The notes below the pieces were generated by a model. That model was not told where the DNA came from. It worked only from the letters and a program-made list of their open reading frames with translations, and ran no database searches. Positions 35,901-46,919 of a stretch of 64,000 nucleotides of DNA are shown here, in pieces. This DNA comes from Triangularia verruculosa (lineage: Eukaryota > Ascomycota > Sordariomycetes > Sordariales > Podosporaceae). Each line of letters begins with the position of its first letter. Positions within the stretch are counted from its first letter, which is position 1. The stretch lies in contig MU863910.1 of the NCBI GenBank assembly GCA_033296885.1, positions 124,001-188,000 on the forward strand. The letters are read 5' to 3'. Made by a program: the position numbers and the translations under genes.

Positions 35901-38900
35901 AAACCGGTCGACCTCCACATCAACCAGACTAAACAAAGTCGATTGCTTCGGCTCCGGAAGCGTGTCAAAGGAGGCGTCCCCAAGACTCAGTTCCACTCTT
36001 CCCTGAGCATTCACTGCCATGGAGCTTTCCCCTGCCGGGCATGACTCGCATACAAACTCTGCCGCAATGTGATGGTCATCCGAACTAATCACTCTCACCC
36101 GGAATAGTGACTCGACGCTCGAGTTATCGTCATTGAAAGCAATTGCTCGGTTGATGGCGATGTCGGCTACCTTGTAGAGGGAAACATTGGCCCCCCGCTC
36201 CTTGGCAATGATGTTCAGGGCTTCAACCGCCATGGCGACGTATCCAGTGGCAGGGTAGACAACCTGACCCTGTAACTTGTGCCCTTGAAGCCATGGGATT
36301 TCTTTGACTCGAAGAAGGTTGCGCCAGACAGTCTCGGTCGAACTCGTTCCCTCGATACTGATGCTTCCAAGGATGGGATGGGGTGGGGAGCGAGCTTGCC
36401 TGTATGCCCCAGACACCCGTGATTCGGTCCAAAACTTTCGTTGATGATCAAATGAGTATCCAGGCAAGCTGGTCAACAATCGTCTTGGCTCATTGGAACC
36501 AGTCACCAGACGCTCGAATTTGTCAAAGTTGACCGAACCTGATCCGAGAGCCGTCCAGATAACACCAAGTGCCGACGACAGCTCTTCAGCATCATTCCGG
36601 TTTCGGGACAGAACGCCCGTGTAAGGAGCGTTGACGCCAACTTCGGACAGATTGTCCAGGGCGGGGCCCTCCAAGGCCGGATGAGGACCTACTTCGACAA
36701 CTAGATCGAAAGGGCCTGCTACTGTCGCCGCATTTGTGATGGCCGATGAGAACAGGACGGGGTTTGTCATATTGTCAACCCAGTATCGCTCGGACAACGA
36801 ATCCGGAGACATGATGGCGCCGTCGATGACGCTAGAGAACCATTTGGTCTCATTGCCATGCAAAGACTCAACACCACACTGATGCATGGATTCGAGATAA
36901 GGCTGGGAGCAGCTGAGCATATGGGAGGAATGGTAGGCGGTATCCACCTTCAGCCGGCGGGCAAACTTTTGCTCATCCTTGAAGATCTCGACTGCTTCTT
37001 CGATGGCTTCTTCGTCCCCGGACAGGGTGATGCTGGAGGAAGAGTTGAGAGCCGCTACTTGAATACGGCCCTGGAACCCATCAAGTTCGCAAAAGCTAGT
37101 TGCATCTTCGGGGGACGTGCCAACAGCCATCATGGCCCCCTTGACGCCATTGTTGGGAGAGGACGCAAGCTTGGCATGGACTCCACGATAGTATGCTACT
37201 CGTATTGCGTCTTTCGCCGTCAGCAAACCTGCCGAGTATGCGGCAGCGATTTCACCTGTTGAGAATATTAGTCACCCAGTTAAAAAAGAATTATCAGCAA
37301 GAGGACAAATTCACCAGAGGAGTGTCCAACAACAGCTTGAAATTCAACACCAGCAGCCTTGAGCAAGTCGACGAGAATGATCTGCACCACGGTGCAAAGT
37401 GGTTGCGAGATTGCTGCTTCCGAGATACGGGAAGAAGCTGCGGGGGCCAGCAGTTCATTCTTGATCGACCATGTCGGGCGGTCTGGCTCGGCAAGCGAAG
37501 ACAGAAAGCCATCCAGCTCGGCAACACGATCCTGCACAAAGGTAGATCGTTGCAGGAGCTCGGCGCCCATCCGAGGCCACTGTGCACCCTGACCAGTGAA
37601 AACACCGAGAATACGGGGGTTTGACACCTTATCAGAGCGACCACTCAATTGCTTGTCTTCGTTCAATGCGGCTGCGAGCTTTGTACGGATGGCTTGCAGG
37701 CCCAAACCACTGATAGCCTTGCGGTAAGACAATGTAGACCTCCGGTGTTGCAGTGTCCATGCTAGATCGCGCAAGCTGAGATCAGGGTTGATGGTCAACA
37801 GGTCAAGGTAATTGGTCAACGTAGCAGCAAGTGACTTTTCCGAGTTTGCTGAGAAAGTCAGCGGCGTGTAAAGCTTCCCATCCACGCTGGTCATGGAAGT
37901 CTCGGTCGCTGGCACATAGTTCTCGATGATAGCATGAGCGTTCGTGCCACCAAATCCTGGTCAAACGTAAGTATACACCACGAGCGTCAGTCAAGTTCTG
38001 GAACGGTCATACCGAAGCTATTAATGCTTGCTCGCCGTGCTTGGCCAGGTTCCAAAGCAGGCCATTGCTTTGCTGTTGTTGGAACTTCCAGATGATTGTA
38101 AAAGGGCAACAAATCAGGGTTCAGTGTGTTGAAGTGCATGTTCGGCGGGATAACACTATGCTGAATGGCCAGAGAAGACCCGATCAAGCTGGCGAGACCC
38201 GCCGTCCCCTCTGTATGACCGATGATCGTTTTGATGGAGCCGACGTAGAGTTTGCCATCTGTGATTGCCTCTCCAGCTTCTTCCTGGAAGAACGCCTTTG
38301 AGATTGCCTCGGCCTCTTGGGGGTCACCGGCCTTTGTTCCAGTTCCATGTGCATGGAAGAACTGTGGGCGATCATTCGGATTGGCAAGGTCAAGACCAGC
38401 TCTGGCGTAGGTGTCTCGAATGAGAGCTGTCTGAGCCAGGTTGCTTGGCATTGTAAGCCCCGAGGTCTTACCGTCCTGATTCACTCCAGTTTCGCGAATT
38501 ATGCAGGATATATGGTCACCGTCTGCAATGGCTTGACTGAGGGTCTTGAGCACAACAGCAGCAATGCCCTCTCCCCGGGCATACCCGTCAGCCTGGGCGT
38601 CCCACATGCGAGACCTGCCAGTGCGAGAAAGCATGCGCAATTTGCTTTCAGCAATGTACATTCCTGTTTGTTGTTAGCACTACGCAAGTTCCTCAACACA
38701 AAGATTGACTTGACCTGCCTGGACTTAGAATGAGATTTGCACCAGCGGCCACGGCCACCTTCGACTCTCCACTACGGAGTGTGCGAACTGCCTCGTGGAC
38801 AGCCACAAGGCTGGAAGAGCAGGCTGTATCGATGGTCATGGAAGGCCCGTGCCAGTCAAAAACGTAGGAAATGCGGTTCGAGATGATGCTGCGGGCCATG

Positions 38901-39352
38901 CCGGTGGCCGTGTAGGTTGGAAAACTGTCCCAGTCTTTGGTCAAGATTCCGGACCAATCATCACACATCATGCCGACGTAAACGGCCGTCGACGAGCCCC
39001 GCAGGGTCTCCATCGGAAGACCGGCTGATTCCAGGGAGTCATAGACTGTTTCGAGCAGCAAGCGTTGCTGAGGATCAATAGAGTCGCTCTCCATGGGCTG
39101 GATGCCAAACAACTGGGCATCGAATTCTGCCGGGTCCTCGTCCAAGAAGTAAGAATACTTAACATCAGTAGTTCCATGGTGGGTGGCATCAGGGTGGTAA
39201 AATGCGTCAATATCAAACCGTGTCTTTGGGACCTTTTGAAGAAGATCACGAGGCTCGCGCAAGAGCTCCCAGAGTTTGGAAGGAGTGTTGCAACCACCAG
39301 GGAAACGGCAGCCGCTGCCAATGAGGGCAATGGGCTCAGGTCGAGGTGTCAT
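26981..39352 (-). CDS. Hybrid PKS-NRPS (KS-AT-DH-MT-psiER-KR-ACP-C-A-T-R)
   Basis: Seven exons: 39352-38719, 38663-38013, 37956-37315, 37255-34928, 34864-31913, 31860-30711, 30650-26981. The total is 12,027 nt, about 4,008 aa. The start is [15 protein letters not shown]. Seen in order: KS with DTACSSS and HGTGTK; AT with GHSSGE (about 640); DH with [14 protein letters not shown] and MLDTAL; MT with [12 protein letters not shown] (about 1418); a region without ER cofactor motif; KR with VGLSGEVG and GQSNY (about 2110-2260); [12 protein letters not shown] (about 2433); C with HHISLDG (about 2700); A with [26 protein letters not shown] with GGTSMLL (about 3628); R with [11 protein letters not shown] and YVASK. 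One intron (34865-34927) is in frame and one (38664-38718) starts with GC. It should make a methylated polyketide, reduced in trans by the 48.7-kb enoyl reductase, join it to one amino acid and release it by the R domain. By alignment the A-domain code reads roughly D-L-E-A-A-A-N-I-A-K; I cannot assign the amino acid. Confidence 0.93.
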
Positions 39353-39824
39353 CGTTGCAAATAGGCTGCCGAAAAGGTGACTGGGCTGAAATGCCAACAA
39401 AGAACAGTTAACTTGGCGTGCTGATGATGTCGCTGTGTTGTTTTCTGGCTGGGAAGGCTGAGAGGTCAACGAACATGTCTTATGTACATACCTTACCTTG
39501 CTTCACTCAGCTACTGCTCTCTTATCAGACACCACATGGAGAGCCACCAGACGGCGCAAAATGTCGGTCCCTGCAGACTTGACGGCCGAGAATCTGGTGT
39601 GGCCGAACAACCCCGATGGCCCGTACCGCGTAGCATACCTACCTCTCACAAAACGGCCACGGCCCGAAAATTTCCGACCCCTAGGATCCCGAGTCTCACT
39701 ACCTAACAACCGTTTTCTTATTTCGACAGCCGTCGCCTTGGTGACATTTCGAGACTACATCCTGCAAGTACCGTCAATACTGCCTCTCTTTCAACTTACC
39801 ACACAATCGATTCTTGCGCCCGCT
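39353..39824. promoter_or_regulatory. Bidirectional promoter, PKS-NRPS / Diels-Alderase
   Basis: 472 bp between two divergent start codons of partner genes. Several CGG/CCG triplets occur, notably CCGAAAATTTCCG at about 39665-39677 (CGG-N7-CGG on the minus strand), a form suited to Zn2Cys6 binding. A short ATACCTACCTC is also present. No TATA box is clear. Confidence 0.5.
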
Positions 39825-41033
39825 ATGTCGTCCGAACAACGCGTCTCAAAATTGCATTTCCCTGCCGCCATCACTGATGCGCAGGTAGCTCTCGACCCTT
39901 TCATCCCTGGAAGCCCCAATAGCTTCACGAAGCTCCCTGATAACATCGGCAAAGCCACATGGGAAGTCTGGTACTTCGATGCCCTGTCGCCTTCAGGTGA
40001 TAGCGCAGTTACCATCTCTTTCTGGCGAGATGCCATGACCAAAGAAGGATTCCGGGCCCAAGTCCATGCACTACTTCCCGATGGCACCACAGTTGGCTCT
40101 GACAATCCTCTTCTCGAATCCACTGTGGCAAGCGATTCATCGTCAGTGACGGGAACCTGGTGCAGCCCTGCCTCGCCTGATGGTGAAACCCCAGCCCAGG
40201 AAGCTAGCTTCAAGATCAGGAACGACGCGACCAGCGCGTGTCTTTCCTTCAAACTGGCGACTGTTCAAGGGACCTTGGACTTGGCAACCTCGGACAAGTA
40301 CCAACCTCCCAATCTTCCCGATGAGAAATCCGCCTCATTCACACCTGGTGTTTACCTTGTCCGGTCGATTCCGCTGGCGTCAGCAGCCGTCGACCTCACT
40401 TTCTCCTGTGGTTCCTCACTCAGCTTCACCAACGGTTCCGGTGCCCACCAACGCAACTGGTCTTCACTCCCCTGGCCGGTACTCATGGACTTGAACTATT
40501 ATCTCGCTGCGGAAGTGGGACCGTATACCATTCGCCTCATGCATATCACCTCTCGCCTTGATCGTGCCCTCCCATACCGAGTCAATGCCCTTCTCTTCAG
40601 GGATAATCAGCTGGTGCTTAATGTTACTGGTCGCGAGCATGTGTCCTTCATCCAGCCATTTGTCCTCTTTCGCCCCTTGTTCGACGGCGGCAGTGCAGGA
40701 AAGGAAGCTGCCGTAAGGGGGACGTTTCCAGATATGACCAACACGGGGTTCCTGGTAGACTTTGTTGACCCGAGCGAGAAGCGCCACTGGCAGTTCGAGG
40801 TTGGGCACTTTAAGCCATGGTGGAACTACCCTACTGGGCCACCTCAGTTGGGGACAGGGAATTCGGGATTCTTGGAACGACTGGTCGGCGGATTAGTCAG
40901 CGAGCAAGGGCAGACCGAAGGGTTCGAGGGGAGAGGGCTCGGTGGGCAGTGTACCGTGCCTGATATGGACAAATTGACAGAGTTGATGAAGTTGGGCGCT
41001 CTGCAGCAGCAGCAGACAAAGCAGGGCGATTAG
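39825..41033 (+). CDS. Lipocalin-like Diels-Alderase (CghA/Fsa2/MycB type)
   Basis: Single exon, 402 aa from ATG at 39825 (MSSEQRVSKLHFPAAITD). The frame is open upstream to 39498, but that part is promoter-like and family members begin near this Met. The family pattern is clear: ATWEVWYFDALS with SAVTISFWRD, YLVRSIPLASAAVDLTF, NWSSLPWPVLMDLNYYLAAE, and the C-terminal half GTFPDMTNTGFLVDFVDP with HWQFEVGHFKPWW. These two-domain beta-barrel proteins fold a polyene chain released by a PKS-NRPS so that an intramolecular [4+2] addition gives a defined decalin. Its place head-to-head with the PKS-NRPS is the usual one in such clusters. It predicts a decalin-bearing product. Confidence 0.9.
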   Translation: MSSEQRVSKLHFPAAITDAQVALDPFIPGSPNSFTKLPDNIGKATWEVWYFDALSPSGDSAVTISFWRDAMTKEGFRAQVHALLPDGTTVGSDNPLLESTVASDSSSVTGTWCSPASPDGETPAQEASFKIRNDATSACLSFKLATVQGTLDLATSDKYQPPNLPDEKSASFTPGVYLVRSIPLASAAVDLTFSCGSSLSFTNGSGAHQRNWSSLPWPVLMDLNYYLAAEVGPYTIRLMHITSRLDRALPYRVNALLFRDNQLVLNVTGREHVSFIQPFVLFRPLFDGGSAGKEAAVRGTFPDMTNTGFLVDFVDPSEKRHWQFEVGHFKPWWNYPTGPPQLGTGNSGFLERLVGGLVSEQGQTEGFEGRGLGGQCTVPDMDKLTELMKLGALQQQQTKQGD

Positions 41034-41503
41034 AAGGGGCCTTTGATGTTAGATTATTAGCGCAAATTACAGGTGTCTCTCGTGCTTGATGTCACCACTC
41101 AACGGCTACTTCTATCGTGCCCTAGAGGTCCCCGAGAATGGTGAAGATTTTGGTGGTGGTTGCCGAGCGTGTTGGCTGTCGTGGAAGAGTTGAGTCCGGT
41201 ATCGTCGGGAAAGTGGGCGATGACTGTAGGGTTACGATACCCCTCAGCCGTTGCGCACTCGCTCCCGTCCTTCCGCTTCCAGATGCCAGGTCTGCTTTTC
41301 GTCCCTTCCTGAACAGCTGATCTTGCTACCTACCTAGAAATCGGACCGTCCGATTGGCAGATGCATCCGAGGTTACAGCTGGTCAACAGTGAGTGATCCG
41401 TCATGGTTGATGCATTGTACATACATTTCAGTACTTGTACGTGGTATGTGCGTGTCTCGATTCTCGTGTCTAGATAGCTTGAACTGGAATGCCCCGTCAC
41501 CTG
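41034..41503. other. Convergent intergenic gap
   Basis: 470 bp between the 3' ends of the Diels-Alderase and the first regulator. One CTACCTACCTAG at about 41327. Nothing else seen. Confidence 0.4.
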
Positions 41504-43039
41504 CTACAAACCCATCTTTTCCCTCAGCAACTCCTTGACACTTGCGGCTCGGCTACTCAACTCTGCAAAGCCCTCCTGTAATCCACCGGCACATATCATC
41601 GCCTCCTGCCTCAGTAGAGGAAAGAATGATGACCCTTTGTTCGCCTTATTTCCCGTTGCTTGAACCCCTGTACCTGTACCAATCTGCTCAAGTCCAACTC
41701 CACATATATCAAGCTCATTCTCCCACTCGGTCGGCGTGACTGCCCGCCCCTTCTCCAACCCCTCCCAACAGTCAGATCCCATCCAAGCCGGGTTGTTCGA
41801 TGTACTGCTACATCCTGATGTACTCCTCAACCCCACAGGGACTTCAATGACAGCCTCTACCCTTTCCAAGCTCCCCAACAGCAGTCTCACAGCAGTGTGG
41901 ATGCGACTGCAGTGGGCCACGTCCGTGCTTGGGGGCAGCTCGCCGAGGTTTAGGCATCGCTTTTCAGGCCCAGCTCTCCACTCATCCATCTCGATTTCCG
42001 GCACGGACGAGGGGCTAGGGAGAAGGGACAGATGCTTCTGAAAATGACCGAGCATAGTTGTGTAGAGCCTGGTAAGCGAGACGTACGACGTCAGGATGAG
42101 CAATCGGGTGGGAGTGTCCAGGACGCCCTGTGGCGTGCTGGTGCTTAGATCATCCGAGTTCAATATGCTACTGTCCCTGCCTAACACAGGGCTGGTCGAT
42201 ACTGCAAAGTGAAACCCTTCCGACTCGACACTTGGAGAGGGAGCGGCCAAATCACTGATCTGTTCCTGTGCCGTTTTGACGATTTTGGCAAATTCTTTTG
42301 ATAGATGTAGAATAGTGCCGATTGGATAACTGTCGAGGGAGTTGCTCGAGGTTGAGTCCTCCTGAAGCCACGAGTGCGACTCCAGAAGCCGAAAGCCTTC
42401 CTGTAACTCCACAACCAAGTTCAGCAGGCGTTGTAGCATTTGAGGCTTTTCTGCACCGGCCGTGGAATTAAGAAAGACTGGGAATGGTGGAGTCCAGAAC
42501 GTCGTTTGCTGATCCGTCTCAGTTGTTGGGCCAGGCGATGATGTGGGTGCTGGCGTGATGAGGGAAAGGTCTGCCGAGAAGATGGCCATATCAGACAAAT
42601 ACCCGTCTGGACCATATCCGAAGCTCAAGTCATCAAGACCATGATCTCCATGGTCAATTGGTTCTGGTGTCGCCAAATCCGGAAAGGATGGGGTTGGACT
42701 GTTGGTCCAAGAATATGCCCGCCGCAGGCTGTCATGCTGTGTGCTGGAAGCAACGTCCTCCGCCGCGGACTTCGGAGCAGCGTGAGCCTCTTGTTGGGTC
42801 ACGGGACATGATGTCGGCCCCGTGGCTGACCTCGACCGCTCCTTCACAGTCCGGAGCCTGCGGCTAAAGACGCAAGGCACCCGGGCTTTGGAGCACCTCT
42901 GGCACGGACGGTGACTTTCACGCTCCGAGCTCGTGCTACCACCACTGCCCATCTCAGGTGAAATTGTGCATTTCAGCTTCTGGGATCGACATCTGTCACA
43001 TGATGAACGGATGGACTGGTGGGTTTGGTTTGGTGTCAT
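41504..43039 (-). CDS. Zn2Cys6 regulator, AflR-like layout
   Basis: Single exon, 511 aa from ATG at 43039 (MTPNQTHQS). The zinc cluster near residues 14-58 reads CDRCRSQKLKC, a long spacer of about 23 residues with a Ser/Gly run, then CQRCSKARVPC. A long loop between the Cys triplets, followed by a basic RRLRTVKERSRS and a Ser/Pro-rich middle with no fungal_trans domain, is the AflR/AfoA-like arrangement found in cluster-specific activators. The C-terminal part is helical (LLILTSYVSLTRLYTTML, then HCSRIHTAVRLLLGSLERVEAV), like the AflR-type regulatory domain. It lies between biosynthetic genes and probably switches on this cluster. Confidence 0.85.
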   Translation of the reverse strand: MTPNQTHQSIRSSCDRCRSQKLKCTISPEMGSGGSTSSERESHRPCQRCSKARVPCVFSRRLRTVKERSRSATGPTSCPVTQQEAHAAPKSAAEDVASSTQHDSLRRAYSWTNSPTPSFPDLATPEPIDHGDHGLDDLSFGYGPDGYLSDMAIFSADLSLITPAPTSSPGPTTETDQQTTFWTPPFPVFLNSTAGAEKPQMLQRLLNLVVELQEGFRLLESHSWLQEDSTSSNSLDSYPIGTILHLSKEFAKIVKTAQEQISDLAAPSPSVESEGFHFAVSTSPVLGRDSSILNSDDLSTSTPQGVLDTPTRLLILTSYVSLTRLYTTMLGHFQKHLSLLPSPSSVPEIEMDEWRAGPEKRCLNLGELPPSTDVAHCSRIHTAVRLLLGSLERVEAVIEVPVGLRSTSGCSSTSNNPAWMGSDCWEGLEKGRAVTPTEWENELDICGVGLEQIGTGTGVQATGNKANKGSSFFPLLRQEAMICAGGLQEGFAELSSRAASVKELLREKMGL

Positions 43040-43754
43040 CTTCTGCCGAGGAATGGACGGGTCCCATGTGTTTGGGAAAGAGAATACTACTCGGACGCAA
43101 CTCGGAGGACTCGGGCGATGGCCTGGGGTTGACAAACATACATGTACAACTGTGGACTTCTCTTATAGTGTATTCGGATTTTGACGCCGTGCACCTTCAG
43201 CCTGTGCGGCCTTTGTCGACCGATACCAAGACATTGCAAGACAGCTGCATATTGTCGGGGAAAAGCTGAACCGACCTGCCATATCAAGAGTAAGACTGCC
43301 TTGGTATCCCAAGAAGCGGCTCACTACTACCTCAGAGTGCTACCGCCCCATACGTCCCCACGGCTGTCAGCAATGCATCGTGCTACATCGCCAGCAGAAC
43401 CATGGTAGGCATGCTACATAAAAGGAAAGATAGCGCCGATCACCAGTAGTGAAAATAAGCTATCTCTGTGAGTGGGACATGCGCAACCTTCCAGGCCGCA
43501 AACATGCCGCTTCTTCCCACTTGGAAAAAAAGTAGAGAAACGGCAACGGCTAAGTTGGGCGAGGGCACAGTGAATCATCCAAACCCAGGCGTAATTCGTG
43601 TAACGGACGTGCCTCAAACAATGCTTCCTGCATTGCCACCCTGTTGTTGGGCCTCACACACAATTGGAGACTATCAGCAAGATTGGGAGTTCGAAGGTTT
43701 GGTCCTCTGTGTGATATTTGCCAGCGAGATCCTGTTGGGATTATTCTGGGAAAG
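43040..43754. other. Intergenic between the two regulators
   Basis: 0.7 kb carrying the promoter of the first regulator and the 3' flank of the second. No gene supported. Confidence 0.4.
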
Positions 43755-46171
43755 CTAATAGTAGTAGTCGTTACCACTGATGTCAAAAGCCCCCGCGCTG
43801 GCCATGTCAGTGTCCGATGTTATTGGATTAAGCATTGTCAACGGGAAGCCCATGTTGGAGATGTAACCAGTCACCAATGTTGGATCTTGAGCCCAGTCAA
43901 AACCAACTGGAGGAAGTCCAGGTGTGGTCGAGGGGGTTTCGGAAAAGGGAGTGCCAGCTGCCGAAGTCGAACTTGCATCTGTGCCACGCAAGATGAGTCT
44001 CAAGGCCTTCACGACCTTTCTAGCTTCCTGCGATGATGCACTCGAGCGCAGCCACACGTCCAATGATCGCGCCAATAATTGCCGGATCTTGCCATCCCCG
44101 CCAACCGACTCTAACGTCTTGCTTGTGGGTTTATCTGAGCTTCCTCCGCGGATAAAAGAGCAGAGAATACTGGTCGCTAAGAGAAAGTGGTAGCTGAAGA
44201 GGGAAGACATCTTCCATCGCACCTGATAGAGTTGGCCATCAGAGGATCTGGTCTCATCGTCAATCAGTGCTTGGTATTCGAGAATCTTGATGGCCGCAGT
44301 AAGACAGGCCTGTTCAGAGTAGGGATAGGGCTCCGACTGCTCTCGGCGCGCGCGGGCGAAGCAATGTCGTTTATGCAGTATAATCTGCAAACGCAATAGG
44401 TAAACGTCGAGCCATATGCGCTGCAGAATCACCTGGGCCGAGCATGTAATGGACTGTGCCAGCGGGCGCCATGCGAGGGTGGGGGGTAATGACAAGCGAG
44501 CCTGCTGTAGGCTCTGGTCAAGCCGCATCACCTCTTCATACGGAAACGGTTGGATGTCGGTGACCAGGTCGCAAATAGCGCCACCAACCGAAGCAAGACG
44601 GCTCTTGGCCAAGACATACAGCATAGGGGTTACATCTGTGTCGGGCCGCGAGGGTGGTAGTTCGCCTGCCGACTCGCCAAAGTCCGAATCGAGAAGGTTA
44701 CGCGGCATCTCTGTGTCCATCTGGCGCTCCTTGATCATCCTGGGAAGACCCATCTGGGCCGAGATTCCGAGATCAACCTGATAAATGGTGGCCCAGATAC
44801 GTCTCCTGATTTCACCTTCGAAGGGAGAAAACCCGGAGAAGTGCTTCGGATCTCTGTGGTACCCCATCCTCATGGCAAGATGAACAATGACACCCAAGAG
44901 AAGATAGATTCCAAACTCCGCGTCCTCGCAGAGGTAGAGCTCAACGGTAAGGTAGAGAATGAGGGCCTCCAAGACGAAAGGCCCGGCTTTTGTATAGCGA
45001 CCCACGACGAGGCACTGAACTGCCCGTTGACGGAACGACTTGACCGTCACGGACATGTCGTGGCCTGCAGCATGCGTCTGGTCGTGCTGGGCCTGGGTCG
45101 CAAGGCACATCATGGTGAATAGTAGCCCCACCCACACAATCGGAGTGGCCGGAGGATCCTCCCAAAACCGTTCATACTGGGAGAGAAACTGGCCGCTGTG
45201 TAGGAGAGCCGGGGCCATGTCCAGCGCGTTGAAGTATTTTGAGATCAGTCGATCCACCACCGGCCGAGCGGGGATGGAAGCCAAGATCTCGTCATGGGAA
45301 GCTCTTGTTGGACAGCCATATAGAAGCATGGGCCCGGAGTTTCGAGATTGACGGGGGTGTGGAGCGCGAGCATTCGCCGATTCCTCTTCGTCAGAGGGGA
45401 CAAGGGTATAGGAATCGTCGGCATCCAGATGCTCTTTCAGCTCGGCGATGCTGTCAAGAACTGCGGCCCAGTGTGCGTCCCCAACATAGCTGATACCGTC
45501 CGAACTGATTCTGCCAAGATCGACCGAGGGCGTTGTGGCAGGGTCCTGCAACGGCGGCAGGGCTGGAGGTGGGCGTGCATTCGAGGGCGGGGTGTATGCA
45601 GTCGAAAGTGTCAGACGAGGCGAGACGGGGGAATCGAACGAGGACGGCGCCGTCGGCTGGAGAAGACGAGCTACATCTTGTTGCTGCTGCTGCTGCTGCA
45701 TCAAGGTAACAACGAGGCGCTCGAGTTCTTGGATCCGGTCCTGGATAGCCGTACGTGGCCTCTCGGTGGACGAGCGCCTCACGGATCCGAGTATCGACGA
45801 ACTGGCGCCTTGTGGCGCCGGGGCTTCTGGGTTGTAAGCACAAGAGAGCGCCAGGCCACGAGAGAGGCAGGTGTTGCACGGCTGCTGGCGATCGCATCTG
45901 GCCCTGTGCCGAATCGTCAACACACTAGACACGCCATGTTGATGGACGATGGCGAATCGGAGCAATACTTTCGGCGCCTGCAGCTATTGCAGGACAGCTG
46001 AGGCTTGTCTCGACGGCGGTTCGGTGGAGGACGGGGGCGATCGTGGGGTGTCGTTGAAGTCGGGGACGGCGGCAGCGAAGGCGCTGGGACGCCATGTGCA
46101 TGTGGGGAGGAGGCAGGGGCAGTGCTGCCGTTGCTCTGCCTAGGCCCTGGTGCTGTATCGGAGTCTGACAT
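43755..46171 (-). CDS. Zn2Cys6 regulator with fungal_trans domain
   Basis: Exon 1 is 46171-45969 and exon 2 is 45903-43755. The intron at 45904-45968 (GTATTG...GGCACAG) splits the zinc cluster; the join gives CNSCRRRKARCDRQQPCNTC with a last Cys in ALSCAY. About 783 aa; start MSDSDTAPG at 46171. A poly-Gln run of seven lies in the coiled-coil dimerisation helix (RIQELERLVVTLMQQ). The middle domain begins PVVDRLISKYFNALDMAP and has the typical RRRIWATIYQVDLGISAQMGLPRMI. The protein may be a second regulator of the cluster or a border gene. It shares a 0.75-kb upstream region with the MFS transporter. Confidence 0.88.
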
Positions 46172-46919
46172 GTCGAAGTCGAGGGGTCGGATGTGCAAGG
46201 CCACAAAGGCCTGGCATCACAGCGCGGGACATGCCGAGTATTTTGTGTTCCTGGAGTGATTCATCCGTACCAAGTCCCGCGGCCAAGCCATTGCTTACGC
46301 CCGTTGAGCGATCAGCCGACCATCCGACCATCCGCAGGAGAACCGTCCGCGAGTTGACGCTCCGTCACGACCCTCCGATTCCTTGACTGCCGCGTCTTGC
46401 TGTGACCACAAATCGGACGCGTGAGATCAGATGGCACCCCACCCCCACCATGCCCCACCCCTGCGCCGAGCCAGCTGCGATCCCTCACTTTCTCAGCTTT
46501 GACCCTAATTTGAAAGTATCTAGGGTTGGGGTTATTGCACGAAACCGGTCTGTGCAATGCCAAGATGATCTAGGTTCTAACCCTCAAAGGGATAGCGCCC
46601 GTTACCACTGCGTGGGACCGACTCCCTGGGCACCAATCCGCCATCGCCCGTCCAGGAACAGCTTCCAGGCTGCTTCACATTCTGTACAATTCCATCCTCC
46701 GAACACGTGCGGGCATCCTCCGCTGGCCCTTCTACCCCCGACCCATTCTTCGGAACAAAATGGAAATTACGGGCTCTTCGGGCTCTGCTCGTTCCCGGCG
46801 TCAGGGGCGGCGGGTGTCTTCATGCTCATGTTAATTATCTGGACAGTGTCAACAGGCCAAGGCTTTCCCACTGCAAACAAAACTCTTTATTGACTTGACC
46901 ACACTTCGACCTTTGGAAG
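46172..46919. promoter_or_regulatory. Bidirectional promoter, second regulator / MFS transporter
   Basis: 748 bp between divergent start codons. C-rich on the plus strand (CACCCCACCCCCACCATGCCCCACCCC near 46435). No specific site is recognised with confidence. Confidence 0.4.

Noticed and set aside
39498..39824. Longer N-terminus for the Diels-Alderase
   Set aside because: The frame is open but carries promoter-like sequence; the family start matches ATG at 39825.
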